Made by a program: the position numbers and the translations under genes
Origin: Chryseobacterium capnotolerans
Lineage (GTDB): Bacteria; Bacteroidota; Bacteroidia; Flavobacteriales; Weeksellaceae
Reading direction: 5' to 3'
NCBI RefSeq assembly: GCF_021278965.1
Contig: NZ_CP065589.1
Coordinates: 501,001-565,000 of the forward strand
Length of the DNA stretch: 64,000 bases
In this document: positions 23,887 to 33,761 of the stretch, in pieces
Position numbering within the stretch: position 1 is the stretch's first letter
How the letters are laid out: every line of letters begins with the position of its first letter
Notes under the pieces: model-generated
What the model saw: only the letters and a program-made list of their open reading frames with translations
What the model was told of the DNA's origin: nothing
Databases searched by the model: none

Positions 23887-25794
23887 TTACTCATGGTTCA
23901 ATGCATATGTTCTGAAATTCAGCATTTTTACCTTTCCGGAGTCTAATAGAAAAATTAAGTTTTCCAGAATGCTTTCCTTAGAATGATAACTTAGTTGTAT
24001 AGAAAGTTCTTCTATAGTTGCTGATTTTTTTGTTAATACATTGATGATCTGCTGTGAAATATTTTTTCCGAAAATAGATTGTTTATTTTTTTCACATACA
24101 GAGCATTGGCCACAGTTTTTTGAATTCTTTTCTCCGAAATAAGCCAGGATAAGTTTCATTTTGCAGTAATCCTTATCTTCCACATAGAACTTCATTTCTT
24201 CCCATTTCTGAATCTTGTTTCGCTGAATATGTTCAAAAAGTTTCCAATAAGCATTGTTTACAACTCTTTCATCACGAGGTTTCAGAAATTTTATACTCGA
24301 TAAAGCGCCGTCTATATATTCAAGATAGTTCTTCTGTTGAAGCTCTTTTAAACGTTCTTTAATCAAAGGAACACTTACCTGAATTTTATTGCTTATCTGC
24401 TGCTCGCTGAACATTACTTTGTGTGTGGTAATTCCGGACATCGTACGGAGAAGAAGCTCTATGAAATAAGCATCTTTTTGAGGCAGCTGATCTATTTCAT
24501 CAGGATTAATAAAAAGCTCCAACGAGGATAGGCTCTTATTATCATTGTGGTAAATGATTTCCTGATTATGAAGAAAATTAAGAACGTTATTGATCTTAGC
24601 TTTTGATAGCCTGGTGAAATTTTGTATTCCGGTTGTATTTAACTGGAAAGTCTTCTCGGGTAATTCAAATTCTGCTACCTGAAAAATAGAATAGAGGTAG
24701 CTGATGATCTTTAAAAATTCCGCTTTATTAGGGATTTGATTTTTGAGAATTTGATCAAAATTTAATAGCTCCTGTTTATTCCAGAGCATAAATGCAAAAC
24801 TTTCTTTACCATCCCTTCCGGCTCTTCCTATTTCCTGATAATAATTTTCAATCGAAGCAGCAGGTGAATAGTGAAGTACAAAGCGTACATTGTCCTTGTC
24901 AATACCCATTCCAAAGGCATTGGTTGAAATCAAAACATGATTGTCACTATTGTTCCAGAGGTTTTGCCTTGTATTTTTATCCTTTGTTGTTAACCCGGCA
25001 TGAAAATAATCTACATTTTTCAGATGATTTTTCTTTAAAAATTCTGAAAGCAGTTCAGCCTCTTTTCGGGTTCTTACATAAACAATTCCGGAATCTGTAT
25101 TATACTTTAGAATATCCAGAACACGCTGGAATTTATCAGAGACTTCTTCTGTGAAAATTTTGATATTATCCCTTTTAAAGCTTTTCTGGAAAACTGTAGG
25201 ATTTCTCAGTTCAAGTTTACTTTTAATTTCTTCAAGAACTTTTGGAGTTGCTGTTGCTGTTAATGCCAGACAAGGAATTTCAGGATTATTACTTCTAAAA
25301 CTTTTGATATTTTGATAGCTTGGACGAAAATCCTGTCCCCATTCGGAAATACAGTGTGCTTCATCAACGGCAATGAATGACAGCTCAATTTCTTCGATAT
25401 TCTGAAGAAACTGGGTGTTGGTTAATCTTTCCGGAGATACGTACAGCAATTTGGTGAGTCCTTCTTTACAACGGTTGTAAATGGTTTCAGCATCATATTC
25501 ATCTAATTCGGACGACAGATATTCTGCTTCTACACCACGCAGTTTAAGCTGATTTACCTGGTCTTTCATTAAAGCCAGCAAAGGGGAAATTACCAGGCAG
25601 GTTCCTTCTTTTAGTAAAGCGGGAAGCTGATAACATAATGATTTTCCAGCACCTGTAGGGAGCAGTACCAGTGTATCTTTTTCATTGATGACAGCATTGA
25701 TAATTTCTTCCTGAGAATCTCTGAAGCCGGTGTAGCCCCAGAAATACTTAAGAGTATCATATTTTAGCTTTTGAAAATCCTGTGGAGAAATCAT
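23887..25794 (-). CDS. recQ: ATP-dependent DNA helicase RecQ
   Basis: 635 aa. SF2 motifs in order: FRDSQEEIINAVI, LLPTGAGKSLCYQLPA (Walker A), VDEAHCISEWGQDFRPSY (DEAH plus the RecQ aromatic loop), ALTATATPKV, and FGMGIDKDNVRFVLHYSPAASIENYYQEIGRAGRDG. Four zinc Cys in CKMKLILAYFGEKNSKNCGQCSVCEK mark the RecQ-C-terminal zinc domain. It ends with a short helical region rather than a clear HRDC domain. Acts in recombination and fork repair with 3'-5' polarity. Confidence 0.95.
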   Translation of the reverse strand: MISPQDFQKLKYDTLKYFWGYTGFRDSQEEIINAVINEKDTLVLLPTGAGKSLCYQLPALLKEGTCLVISPLLALMKDQVNQLKLRGVEAEYLSSELDEYDAETIYNRCKEGLTKLLYVSPERLTNTQFLQNIEEIELSFIAVDEAHCISEWGQDFRPSYQNIKSFRSNNPEIPCLALTATATPKVLEEIKSKLELRNPTVFQKSFKRDNIKIFTEEVSDKFQRVLDILKYNTDSGIVYVRTRKEAELLSEFLKKNHLKNVDYFHAGLTTKDKNTRQNLWNNSDNHVLISTNAFGMGIDKDNVRFVLHYSPAASIENYYQEIGRAGRDGKESFAFMLWNKQELLNFDQILKNQIPNKAEFLKIISYLYSIFQVAEFELPEKTFQLNTTGIQNFTRLSKAKINNVLNFLHNQEIIYHNDNKSLSSLELFINPDEIDQLPQKDAYFIELLLRTMSGITTHKVMFSEQQISNKIQVSVPLIKERLKELQQKNYLEYIDGALSSIKFLKPRDERVVNNAYWKLFEHIQRNKIQKWEEMKFYVEDKDYCKMKLILAYFGEKNSKNCGQCSVCEKNKQSIFGKNISQQIINVLTKKSATIEELSIQLSYHSKESILENLIFLLDSGKVKMLNFRTYALNHE

Positions 25795-25824
25795 GTTGTA
25801 AAAATAAGGAAAGTATCAGACAAA

Positions 25825-25848
25825 AAAAGCCACGCGATGCGTGACTTT
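25825..25848 (-). terminator. Terminator of the last OmpA-family gene
   Basis: AAAGCCACGC and GCGTGACTTT pair (one mismatch) around GAT, with A/T runs on both flanks. Confidence 0.7.
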
Positions 25849-25872
25849 TATATAGTAACTTAATAAGTTTAT

Positions 25873-27308
25873 TTATTTTGCTTCGAAGTATACTCTTCTG
25901 TTAGCTCTGTTTTTCCATTCAGGGCACTTCGTTGCTGGTTCACACTCAGGATATTTAAGATCTTTTTCTCCTTTACCTACAGCGTTTAACTTACCAGATT
26001 GAACTCCGTTCTTAATTAGATAATTCTTAACGTTATTTGCTCTTCTTTGAGATAATTTTTGGTTGTAAGCATCAGTACCTCTTGTATCAGTAGCTCCTAC
26101 AACATTGTAAGAACCGTTTGAAGAATTGATGTAGTTGACAGCATTATTTAGGATAGGAGTATTTGAAGGTAAAATTCTGTCAGAATTTAAGTCAAATTCA
26201 ATTCCTTCTAATTTAGTTTCTGTTTCTACTACCGGTCCTGTAGTGGTTGTAGGACAACCGTTGTTTTCAACAGGTCCAGGAACCGTTACGCACTTATCGT
26301 AAAGGTCAATAACTCCATCAAGGTCTGTATCAAGAGCAACACCTGCACCATCCACTCTAGCTCCAGCAGGAGTATCAAGCTGTCTGTCCCAATCGTCACA
26401 TACTCCGTCGTTATCAGCATCTCCTTTTTTACATACTTCAATATCCTGGTTTTTATTAGCCAACACATCAAGTTTGTAATAGATTTCCTGAAGCGGGTCA
26501 TGCCACATTAAGTGAGACTCGTGTTTTCCTAATTTTACAGAAAGACCTAAAGTAGCGTTGAAGAAATTATCAGAGACCTGCTCAGAGCGTCTGTTGATAT
26601 CGCTGTATGCCATACCTCCGCCATCAAATTCATCATCACCGGTTACTACATACATTAATCTACCTTCAAGATCAATTCTTCTGTTTATTTTGAATTTAAG
26701 ACCTGCACCAGCCTGCATAAACATTGAACCTAGTTGGAAAGGTTTAATTTCAGTAGCTAATGTTTGTCCTTTGCTCGTTTTCTGATAAGCTCTGTATGCA
26801 ATAGTACCAATACCTGCATAACCATGAAGTGCCCATCTGTAAGGAGAATGGTTGTCAACTCTTCTCAAAAGATTAGAGAAATTGATGTCTCCTAAAAGGG
26901 AGATTGCATCATATTGAGTTCTTCCTGCTACAGCACCTGCATCAGGGGCTGGGTCTTTGGTATTGAACCATCCTTGTCTTGTCTCACCTCTGTCATATTG
27001 TAAATTGATCCCAAAAGCGTGAGTGATCGCTTTATCAATACTTACATAAGCTGAATATCCAAAAGGTTTTTACCATTACCATTTTTGATAGAAGTTAAAT
27101 CCGCTGATTGAAGTAACGGAACTCCAACCCCCGCAGAAATAGACCAGTCATTAAATCTTTTTGATTGATTGGTAAATGGGGAAACATTGGCAGACCCAGA
27201 CGAGAACGTATTGGGATACTCTCCTTTTGAAACTGCCGTTGAGTCTTGTGCATAGCTGGCTGTAGGAATTGCCAATGCTAAAGCAACAATTGCTAAACTT
27301 AATTTCAT
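25873..27308 (-). CDS. OmpA-family outer-membrane protein, third tandem copy (apparent frameshift)
   Basis: 478 aa when repaired. Signal peptide MKLSLAIVALALAIPTASYAQ, an N-terminal beta-barrel, thrombospondin type 3-like calcium repeats (DADNDGVCDDWDRQLDTPAG ... DTDLDGVIDLYDKC) and a C-terminal OmpA peptidoglycan-binding domain (IEFDLNSDRILPSN, GATDTRGTDAYNQKLSQRRANNVKNYL). The frame breaks at KNLLDIQLM; its neighbour reads KNLFGYSAYVSID because it has five As where this copy has four (27061-27064). Except for the C-terminal domain it is nearly identical to the next gene. Anchors the outer membrane to peptidoglycan. Confidence 0.85.
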
Positions 27309-27473
27309 AGTGTTATTTTTTTAGTTAAGTTATTTTAAATGATTTTTTTACGCTAAAAAGTGATTTTTATATTATTTTTTCCAAAACAATCATGGGTATA
27401 TCTTGATGATTTTGTGCCTATTGCCCGGAAAATGATATAAAGGTATGTAAAAAAAGTCGTAGTAGAAAAAAAT

Positions 27474-27502
27474 AAACCGAAAAGAACAATTCTTTTCGGT
27501 TT
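27474..27502 (-). terminator. Terminator of the middle OmpA-family gene
   Basis: AAACCGAAAAGAA (27474-27486) and TTCTTTTCGGTTT (27490-27502) are perfect complements around CAA. Confidence 0.85.
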
Positions 27503-27520
27503 ATGTATTGTAATAAGAAA

Positions 27521-29044
27521 TTATTTTTTCTTTTTCTTAGCCGGAGCCTTTTTTACTGGTTTTTTCACAGGAGCATCTTCATAGTCTTTCTTTTTAATAG
27601 AATTCCATTCTGAGCTTTCTATAAATCTTACCGTAACTTTTCTGTCTGCTAATCTTTCAGCATCTGAAGCTGAAGCTGGAATAGTAGCTTCTGCTGAGCC
27701 TACTCCTCTTGATTTTAAGACACTTTCATTGATCCCTCTGTTTTCAAGAGCACTTACTACTGCAGCAGCTCTTTCTTTAGATAACCTTAAGTTGTATGCT
27801 GCATTTCCTTTAATATCAGTGTGTCCTGTTAGTAAGTAATTTCCTCCGTTTTCTTTGATAATTGAAGCGGCAAGGTCTAATTTACTGTTAGATTCAGGTC
27901 TAATGGTAGCTTTGTTAAAGTTAAAGTAAATATCTTTAAGTGTTCTCTCTACCTCTACAGCAGTTTGATTATTGTCTTTTTTCACAGGACATCCGTTGTT
28001 CTCAACAGGTCCAGGAACTGTTACGCACTTATCGTAAAGGTCAATAACCCCATCAAGGTCTGTATCAAGAGCAACACCGGCACCATCCACTCTAGCTCCA
28101 GCAGGAGTATCAAGCTGTCTGTCCCAATCGTCACATACTCCGTCGTTATCAGCATCTCCTTTTTTACATACTTCAATATCCTGGTTTTTATTAGCCAACA
28201 CATCAAGCTTGTAATAGATTTCCTGAAGCGGGTCATGCCACATTAAGTGAGACTCGTGTTTTCCTAGCTTGAAAGAAAGACCTAAAGTAGCGTTGAAGAA
28301 ATTATCAGAAACCTGCTCTGAACGTCTGTTGATATCGCTGTATGCCATACCCCCGCCATCAAATTCATCATCACCGGTTACTACATACATTAATCTACCT
28401 TCAAGATCGATTCTTCTGTTTATTTTGAATTTAAGACCTGCACCAGCCTGCATAAACATTGAACCTAATTGGAAAGGTTTAATTTCAGTAGCTAATGTTT
28501 GTCCTTTACTCGTTTTCTGATAAGCTCTGTAAGCAATAGTACCAATACCTGCATAACCATGAAGTGCCCATCTGTAAGGAGAATGGTTGTCAACTCTTCT
28601 CAAAAGGTTAGAGAAATTGATATCTCCTAAAAGGGAGATTGCATCATACTGAGTTCTGCCTGCTACAGCACCCGCATCAGGGGCTGCATCTTTGGTATTG
28701 AACCATCCTTGTCTTGTCTCACCTCTGTCATATTGTAAGTTGATTCCAAAAGCGTGAGTGATGGCTTTATCAATACTTACATAGGCTGAATATCCAAAAA
28801 GGTTTTTACCATTACCATTTTTGATAGAAGTTAAATCCGCTGATTGAAGTAACGGAACTCCAGCTCCTACTGAAATAGACCAGTCATTAAATCTTTTTGA
28901 CTGATTGGTAAATGGGGAAACATTAGCAGAACCAGAAGAGAATGTATTAGGATACTTTCCATCTGTAGCTGCTGATGAATCTTGTGCATAGCTGGCTGTA
29001 GGGATTGCCAATGCTAAAGCAACAATTGCTAAACTTAATTTCAT
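27521..29044 (-). CDS. OmpA-family outer-membrane protein, middle tandem copy
   Basis: 507 aa, intact. Same signal peptide, barrel and calcium-repeat linker as the third copy, with almost the same DNA, but a different OmpA domain (LKDIYFNFNKATIRPESNSK, LTGHTDIKGNAAYNLRLSKERAAAVVSALENRG) and a Lys/Pro-rich tail (PVKKPVKKAPAKKKKK). The sharp change from near-identity to divergence after NNGCP points to gene conversion or domain exchange. Its own terminator follows. Confidence 0.93.
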   Translation of the reverse strand: MKLSLAIVALALAIPTASYAQDSSAATDGKYPNTFSSGSANVSPFTNQSKRFNDWSISVGAGVPLLQSADLTSIKNGNGKNLFGYSAYVSIDKAITHAFGINLQYDRGETRQGWFNTKDAAPDAGAVAGRTQYDAISLLGDINFSNLLRRVDNHSPYRWALHGYAGIGTIAYRAYQKTSKGQTLATEIKPFQLGSMFMQAGAGLKFKINRRIDLEGRLMYVVTGDDEFDGGGMAYSDINRRSEQVSDNFFNATLGLSFKLGKHESHLMWHDPLQEIYYKLDVLANKNQDIEVCKKGDADNDGVCDDWDRQLDTPAGARVDGAGVALDTDLDGVIDLYDKCVTVPGPVENNGCPVKKDNNQTAVEVERTLKDIYFNFNKATIRPESNSKLDLAASIIKENGGNYLLTGHTDIKGNAAYNLRLSKERAAAVVSALENRGINESVLKSRGVGSAEATIPASASDAERLADRKVTVRFIESSEWNSIKKKDYEDAPVKKPVKKAPAKKKKK

Positions 29045-29091
29045 CGTGTATTATTTATTTTGATTTTTTAAAGCGGTTTTCTGCTTTTATA

Positions 29092-30177
29092 TTATTTGGT
29101 TGGACATCCGTTGTTTTCAACAGGTCCGGGAACTGTTACACATTTATCATAAAGATCGATAACACCGTCAAGATCCATATCAAGAGCTACACCAGCACCA
29201 TCTACTCTTGCTCCAGCAGGAGTATCAAGTTGTCTGTCCCAATCATCACATACTCCGTCATTATCAGCATCTCCTTTTTCACACACTACAAGATCTGTAG
29301 TTTTATTTTCTAAAACGTAGGTTCTGTAGTATGCTTCCTGAAGTGGGTCATGCCAAGCCAAATGAGAATCGTGTTTTCCTAATTTGAAAGATACCCCTAA
29401 ACTTACAGTCCATGCGTTATCAGATTTTCTGTCATTAAGCATGTTGTATGCTGTATAAGCTGGGCCACCACCATCAAATTCGTCATCACCACTGATGATG
29501 TACATAGTTCTTGCTTCAACATCAATAAGTTTAGAAACATTATATTTAAGTCCTAAACCTCCCTGATAGAATACGGAACCAATATCCAGAGGCTGTCTTA
29601 CAAATGAAGGAATTCTTTTTGGATTATCACTCCATCTGTTCTCATTATTATCATGTAATGACGTTCTGAATGCCTGAAGTCCAATACCCATGTATCCATG
29701 GAAAGCCCATCTGTAAGGAGAATGGTTGTCAACTCTTCTTAACAAGTTTGAGAAGTTGATGTCTCCCATTAAAGCTAATTGGTCAAACTGGGTTGTTGCA
29801 GTAGCAACTCCTGCAGCGGCACCCGCAGCACCTGTAAGTTGTCCTGTCTGTTTAGTTTCTCCTTTAGTATACATTAAGCTTAAACCAAAAGTGTGTGAGA
29901 TTTGCTTATCAATACTTACATAAGCATTATACCCCCAATTGGTTTTATCTTTACGTAGAGATTTAAGGTCAGAATGAACCATAAATGCGGCTCCTCCACC
30001 TACTGAAATAGACCAATCTCTGAAGCGTCTTGCTTTGTTGTCAAAGGGTTGTACGTTAGCGGAGCCTGAAGAGAATGTATTAGGATACTCAGTAGAAGAG
30101 TTTACTGTAGTACTGCTGCTTTGTGCGAAAGCAGCAATTGGCAAGGTTGTAGCCAATAATAATAAACCTAATTTCAT
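29092..30177 (-). CDS. OmpA-family barrel protein lacking the peptidoglycan-binding domain, first tandem copy
   Basis: 361 aa. Signal peptide MKLGLLLLATTLPIAAFAQ, barrel domain related to but distinct from the other two copies, and the calcium-repeat linker. It stops at ENNGCPTK, exactly where the OmpA domain begins in its paralogues, 47 bases before the next gene. No homopolymer lesion is visible at that point, so the truncation seems real. It starts 17 bases after folK, so it may be read through or use a promoter inside folK. Confidence 0.88.
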   Translation of the reverse strand: MKLGLLLLATTLPIAAFAQSSSTTVNSSTEYPNTFSSGSANVQPFDNKARRFRDWSISVGGGAAFMVHSDLKSLRKDKTNWGYNAYVSIDKQISHTFGLSLMYTKGETKQTGQLTGAAGAAAGVATATTQFDQLALMGDINFSNLLRRVDNHSPYRWAFHGYMGIGLQAFRTSLHDNNENRWSDNPKRIPSFVRQPLDIGSVFYQGGLGLKYNVSKLIDVEARTMYIISGDDEFDGGGPAYTAYNMLNDRKSDNAWTVSLGVSFKLGKHDSHLAWHDPLQEAYYRTYVLENKTTDLVVCEKGDADNDGVCDDWDRQLDTPAGARVDGAGVALDMDLDGVIDLYDKCVTVPGPVENNGCPTK

Positions 30178-30194
30178 ACAATATGTTTTATGTT

Positions 30195-30610
30195 TTAAAT
30201 AAAATCTTTTAATAATATTCTGGAAAAATCCCTTTCAAAAAGATGTTTTTTATGAGGGATTTCTAATCTTTCTGATATAAAATTTAATTCATTATACGTA
30301 ATGATATCAATATCTATTATCCTGTCTGTATAACCACCAGATACTTTTGAATCATTAATTCTTCCCATTTCAGCTTCAATGTTTTTAATACAATCAAGCA
30401 GCTGAATTGGTGAAAGATGCGTGAATATTATTGCTGCAATATTACAAAAAATATTGGAACTGACAAATTCTACAGGATCAGACATTAAAAATTCGCTTAC
30501 CTGTGAAATTTGATTCCCGGCTTCCTTTATTTTTTGTAAAGCCTGTTCAATATTTTTTTTTGCTCTCCAAGGTTACTTCCTAGTAACAAAACTACTCTTT
30601 GCTGCGACAT
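30195..30610 (-). CDS. folK: 2-amino-4-hydroxy-6-hydroxymethyldihydropteridine pyrophosphokinase (apparent frameshift)
   Basis: 138 aa when repaired. Transfers pyrophosphate from ATP in folate synthesis. From ATG 30610 the sequence reads MSQQRVVLLLGSNLGEQKK (the HPPK GSNLG start) and then loses frame in a nine-A coding-strand run (30553-30561 on the plus strand). Adding one A gives KKNIEQALQKIKEAG and joins the rest, which has SDPVEFVSSNIFCNIAA and the family signature GGYTDRIIDIDII. Divergent from sppA with 20 bases between starts. Confidence 0.88.
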
Positions 30611-30630
30611 ATTGGAAAATTGATTGATTT

Positions 30631-32388
30631 ATGAGAAGTTTCTTTAAAAATGTTTTGGCAAATATAGTAGCAATAATCATACTTTGTGCTGTATTTTTCG
30701 TCTTTTTTATTATGATGCTTGTGTTCAGTTCTATGGGAAGTGACAAGTCGGTAGCGGTGAAAAAGAATTCGGTTCTTACCATTAATTTAAAGACCAATAT
30801 AATAGACAGCCCTACTGAAGAACAAATGGACCTGTTTGGGCTGGGCAGTCAGAATAAAAACGTTCTTCTGTATGATGTACTTGAGGCGATTAATAAAGCA
30901 AAAACTGATGATAATATTAAAGGAATCAGTATTGAGACCGATGACCTGAATGCAGGACTTACTCAAATTGATGATCTTAGAAATGCTATTGAAGATTTTA
31001 AGAAAAGCGGGAAATTCGTATATGCTTATGGAAACGGAGTTTCTCAATCTGCTTATTACCTTGGATCAGTAGCAGACAAATACTATCTTCATCCTGCTGG
31101 AGGGATAGAATTGAAAGGCCTTTCTACTGAGGTAACCTTCTTTAAAGATTTTGCAGATAAGTACGGTGTTGGAATAGAGGTAATTCGTCATGGTAAATTT
31201 AAGTCTGCAGTAGAGCCTTTCTTAAGAAATGATATTTCTCCTGAAAATAAAGAACAGCTGAGTACTCTGTTAAATGATCTTTGGAAAAATACATCCTACA
31301 AAATGGCTGCTTCCAGAAAAATTGATACTGCTCAGTTCAGAACAATTGTGGACAGCTTATACGGGATGATTCCTGAGCAGGGACTAAAATATAAACTGGC
31401 AGACAAGCTTATCCAGAAATCAGAATATGAGGATATGCTTAAAACAAAGCTGAATGTAAAGAATGAAGAGAAACTGAATAAGGTCTCTTTGATAAATTAT
31501 ATCAGTTCTTTCGCTGATGATGATAAATCGGGTGAAAAAGTAGCGATATTATATGCATCGGGATCTATTAATAATGGAGATCAATACAATGACATTCACT
31601 CTGAGAAGTATGTTAAATACATTAAAAAACTACAGGAGGATGATAAAGTGAAAGCAGTAGTATTCAGAATTAATTCTCCTGGAGGAAGTGCAAATGCTTC
31701 AGATGAAATTTTATTTGAATTACAGCAGCTGAAAAAGAAAAAACCACTGGTTGTTTCTTTTGGTGACTATGCAGCTTCTGGTGGTTATTATGTAGCAATG
31801 GCTGCTGATAAGATTTATTCTGAGCCTAATACGCTTACCGGTTCTATTGGAGTATTTGGAGTATTGCCTTACTATAAAGATATCGCAAATAAAAACGGTA
31901 TTCGTGCAGATGTTGTGGCGACTAATGCTAATTCCATGTATTATTCAGGGTTAAACGGAGTAACGCCTTATGGAGTAAACATGATGACAAAAAGTGTGGA
32001 GGGTACTTATAAAAGATTTGTACATTTCGTTACTCAGAATAGAAAGAAAACATTTGAGCAGATTGATAATGTAGGCGGCGGTAGAGTATGGAGTGGTGTA
32101 CGTGCTAAGGAAATCGGTTTGGTAGATGAGCTTGGAACTCTTAATGATGCTGTGAAATTTGCAGCACAGAAAGCAGGTGTGAAGTCTTACTATGTAGAAG
32201 TTTATCCTAAGAAAATGACTCCATTCGAGCAGATCTTCAAAGATCTTAATGAAGACGATGTTTCTGCAAGAATTATCAAAAATAAGATAGGGAAGTCCAA
32301 TTATGAAATTCTTCAACAGATTACAGACAAGAAACTGCAGTCTGAAGTGAAAATGGAAATGCCTTACCAGATTAGAATCAACAACTAA
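30631..32388 (+). CDS. sppA: Signal peptide peptidase SppA, 67-kDa type
   Basis: 585 aa with an N-terminal membrane anchor (NVLANIVAIIILCAVFFVFFI). Two tandem S49 domains as in E. coli SppA: the first supplies the general-base Lys (K191 in FKSAVEPF), the second the nucleophile Ser (S383 in AASGGYYVAMAAD). It degrades leftover signal peptides at the inner membrane. Monocistronic, followed by a strong terminator. Confidence 0.95.
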   Translation: MRSFFKNVLANIVAIIILCAVFFVFFIMMLVFSSMGSDKSVAVKKNSVLTINLKTNIIDSPTEEQMDLFGLGSQNKNVLLYDVLEAINKAKTDDNIKGISIETDDLNAGLTQIDDLRNAIEDFKKSGKFVYAYGNGVSQSAYYLGSVADKYYLHPAGGIELKGLSTEVTFFKDFADKYGVGIEVIRHGKFKSAVEPFLRNDISPENKEQLSTLLNDLWKNTSYKMAASRKIDTAQFRTIVDSLYGMIPEQGLKYKLADKLIQKSEYEDMLKTKLNVKNEEKLNKVSLINYISSFADDDKSGEKVAILYASGSINNGDQYNDIHSEKYVKYIKKLQEDDKVKAVVFRINSPGGSANASDEILFELQQLKKKKPLVVSFGDYAASGGYYVAMAADKIYSEPNTLTGSIGVFGVLPYYKDIANKNGIRADVVATNANSMYYSGLNGVTPYGVNMMTKSVEGTYKRFVHFVTQNRKKTFEQIDNVGGGRVWSGVRAKEIGLVDELGTLNDAVKFAAQKAGVKSYYVEVYPKKMTPFEQIFKDLNEDDVSARIIKNKIGKSNYEILQQITDKKLQSEVKMEMPYQIRINN

Positions 32389-32404
32389 CTAAATTATATT
32401 GTAC

Positions 32405-32440
32405 AAAAATCCCGGATCTGAATTTCAGATCCGGGATTTT
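32405..32440. terminator. Bidirectional terminator between sppA and the GlsB-like gene
   Basis: AAAATCCCGGATCTG (32406-32420) and CAGATCCGGGATTTT (32426-32440) are perfect complements around AATTT. Confidence 0.92.
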
Positions 32441-32459
32441 ATTTTTTATCAGCATTACA

Positions 32460-32720
32460 TCAGCTTTTCTTCGTAGCCATTCCGTAAATCCAGAGGACAA
32501 TTAAAGCGCCTCCAATAGCGAGAATCCAGCTTCTTGGATTCCAGAATGTGGTAACATCTCCCCAATGCAAAATGTAAACTCCTATAGCTCCTCCTACAAA
32601 TGCTCCTACAATACCAAGGATAATGGTGATAAGCCAACCTCCTCCCTGAGTTCCCGGCATGATCATTTTAGCGATTGCACCTGCAATAAGACCGAATAAG
32701 ATCCATGTTATAATTCCCAT
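32460..32720 (-). CDS. GlsB/YeaQ/YmgE-family small membrane stress protein
   Basis: 86 aa with three hydrophobic segments. MGIITWILFGLIAGAIAKMI followed by PGTQGGGWLITIILGIVGAFVGGAIG is the transglycosylase-associated (YeaQ/YmgE) family pattern. Members are often stress-induced; their molecular role is unclear. Confidence 0.93.
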   Translation of the reverse strand: MGIITWILFGLIAGAIAKMIMPGTQGGGWLITIILGIVGAFVGGAIGVYILHWGDVTTFWNPRSWILAIGGALIVLWIYGMATKKS

Positions 32721-32793
32721 AGTTGCAAATTTTTTTAATGGTTAATATTTAAAATTGATTTGTTTACTAATATAAGGGAAAACATGATATAAA

Positions 32794-33746
32794 TCATCTT
32801 TTCTTGAAGAATGAGTCTACAAATTCCGTACCATTGAAAAGCTGCAGGTCCTGCATTTTTTCTCCTACGCCTATATATTTTACTGGAATTTGAAATTGAT
32901 CTGAGATGCCAATGACAACACCTCCTTTTGCTGTTCCGTCTAATTTTGTGACTGCCAAAGCGTTTACTTCAGTTGCTGCGGTAAATTGCTTGGCCTGTTC
33001 AAATGCATTTTGTCCTGTAGAACCATCAAGTACCAATAAGATTTCATGAGGAGCATCAGGAATTACCTTCTGCATTACTCTTTTAATCTTGGAAAGTTCG
33101 TTCATCAGGTTGATTTTATTATGAAGTCTTCCTGCAGTGTCAATGATCACAACATCTGCATTTTGAGCTACAGCACTTTGTACGGTATCAAAAGCTACAG
33201 AAGCAGGATCAGAACCCATCTCTTGTTTTACAATAGGAACACCCACTCTTTCACTCCAGATAACAAGTTGGTCTACTGCCGCAGCTCTGAAGGTATCCGC
33301 AGCTCCAAGAACTACTTTTTTACCTTCTGATTTGAACTGGTGAGCCAATTTTCCGATCGTTGTTGTTTTTCCAACACCGTTTACTCCTACCACCATGATG
33401 ACATAAGGTTTTTTTGAAGTATCAATGTTTCCTGTTCCAGCGTGAGGGTTTTCAAGCAGTAATCCTGAAATTTCCTCACGAAGAATAGTATCCAGTTCGT
33501 TTACCCCCACATATTTATCACGGGCAACACGTTCCTCAATTCGTTCTATGATTTTAATGGTAGTGGAAGCGCCTACATCAGATGCAATCAGTACTTCTTC
33601 CAGATCATCCAGAACTTCATCATCTACTTTGCTTTTACCGACTACGGCCTTCGTCATTTTTTCAAAGAATCCCTGGCTGGATTTTTCCAATCCTTTATCC
33701 AGTGTTTCCTTTTCTTCTTTTTGAAAATATTTTTAAACCAACTCAT
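32794..33746 (-). CDS. ftsY: Signal recognition particle receptor FtsY (apparent frameshift near the start)
   Basis: 317 aa when repaired. GTPase that docks SRP-ribosome complexes at the membrane. NG-domain motifs: VVGVNGVGKTTTIGKLA, DTFRAAAVDQL, IDTAGRLHNK and TKLDGTAKGG. ATG 33746 gives MSWFKNIFKK and then loses frame; adding one A to a five-A coding run (33718-33722) restores KKEEKETLDKGLEKSSQGFFEKM. Without repair the first in-frame Met is at 33690. An essential gene, so a sequencing error is likely. Confidence 0.9.
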
Positions 33747-33761
33747 AGTTTTAGTTTATTC

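Noticed and set aside
29092..29120. Homopolymer error as the cause of the short first OmpA copy
   Set aside because: No A/T run lies at the stop and no frame continues into an OmpA domain before the next gene, so the truncation seems genuine.
29005..29313. Plus-strand ORFs inside the OmpA genes
   Set aside because: They are antisense shadows that repeat with the paralogues and lack start signals or protein-like composition.
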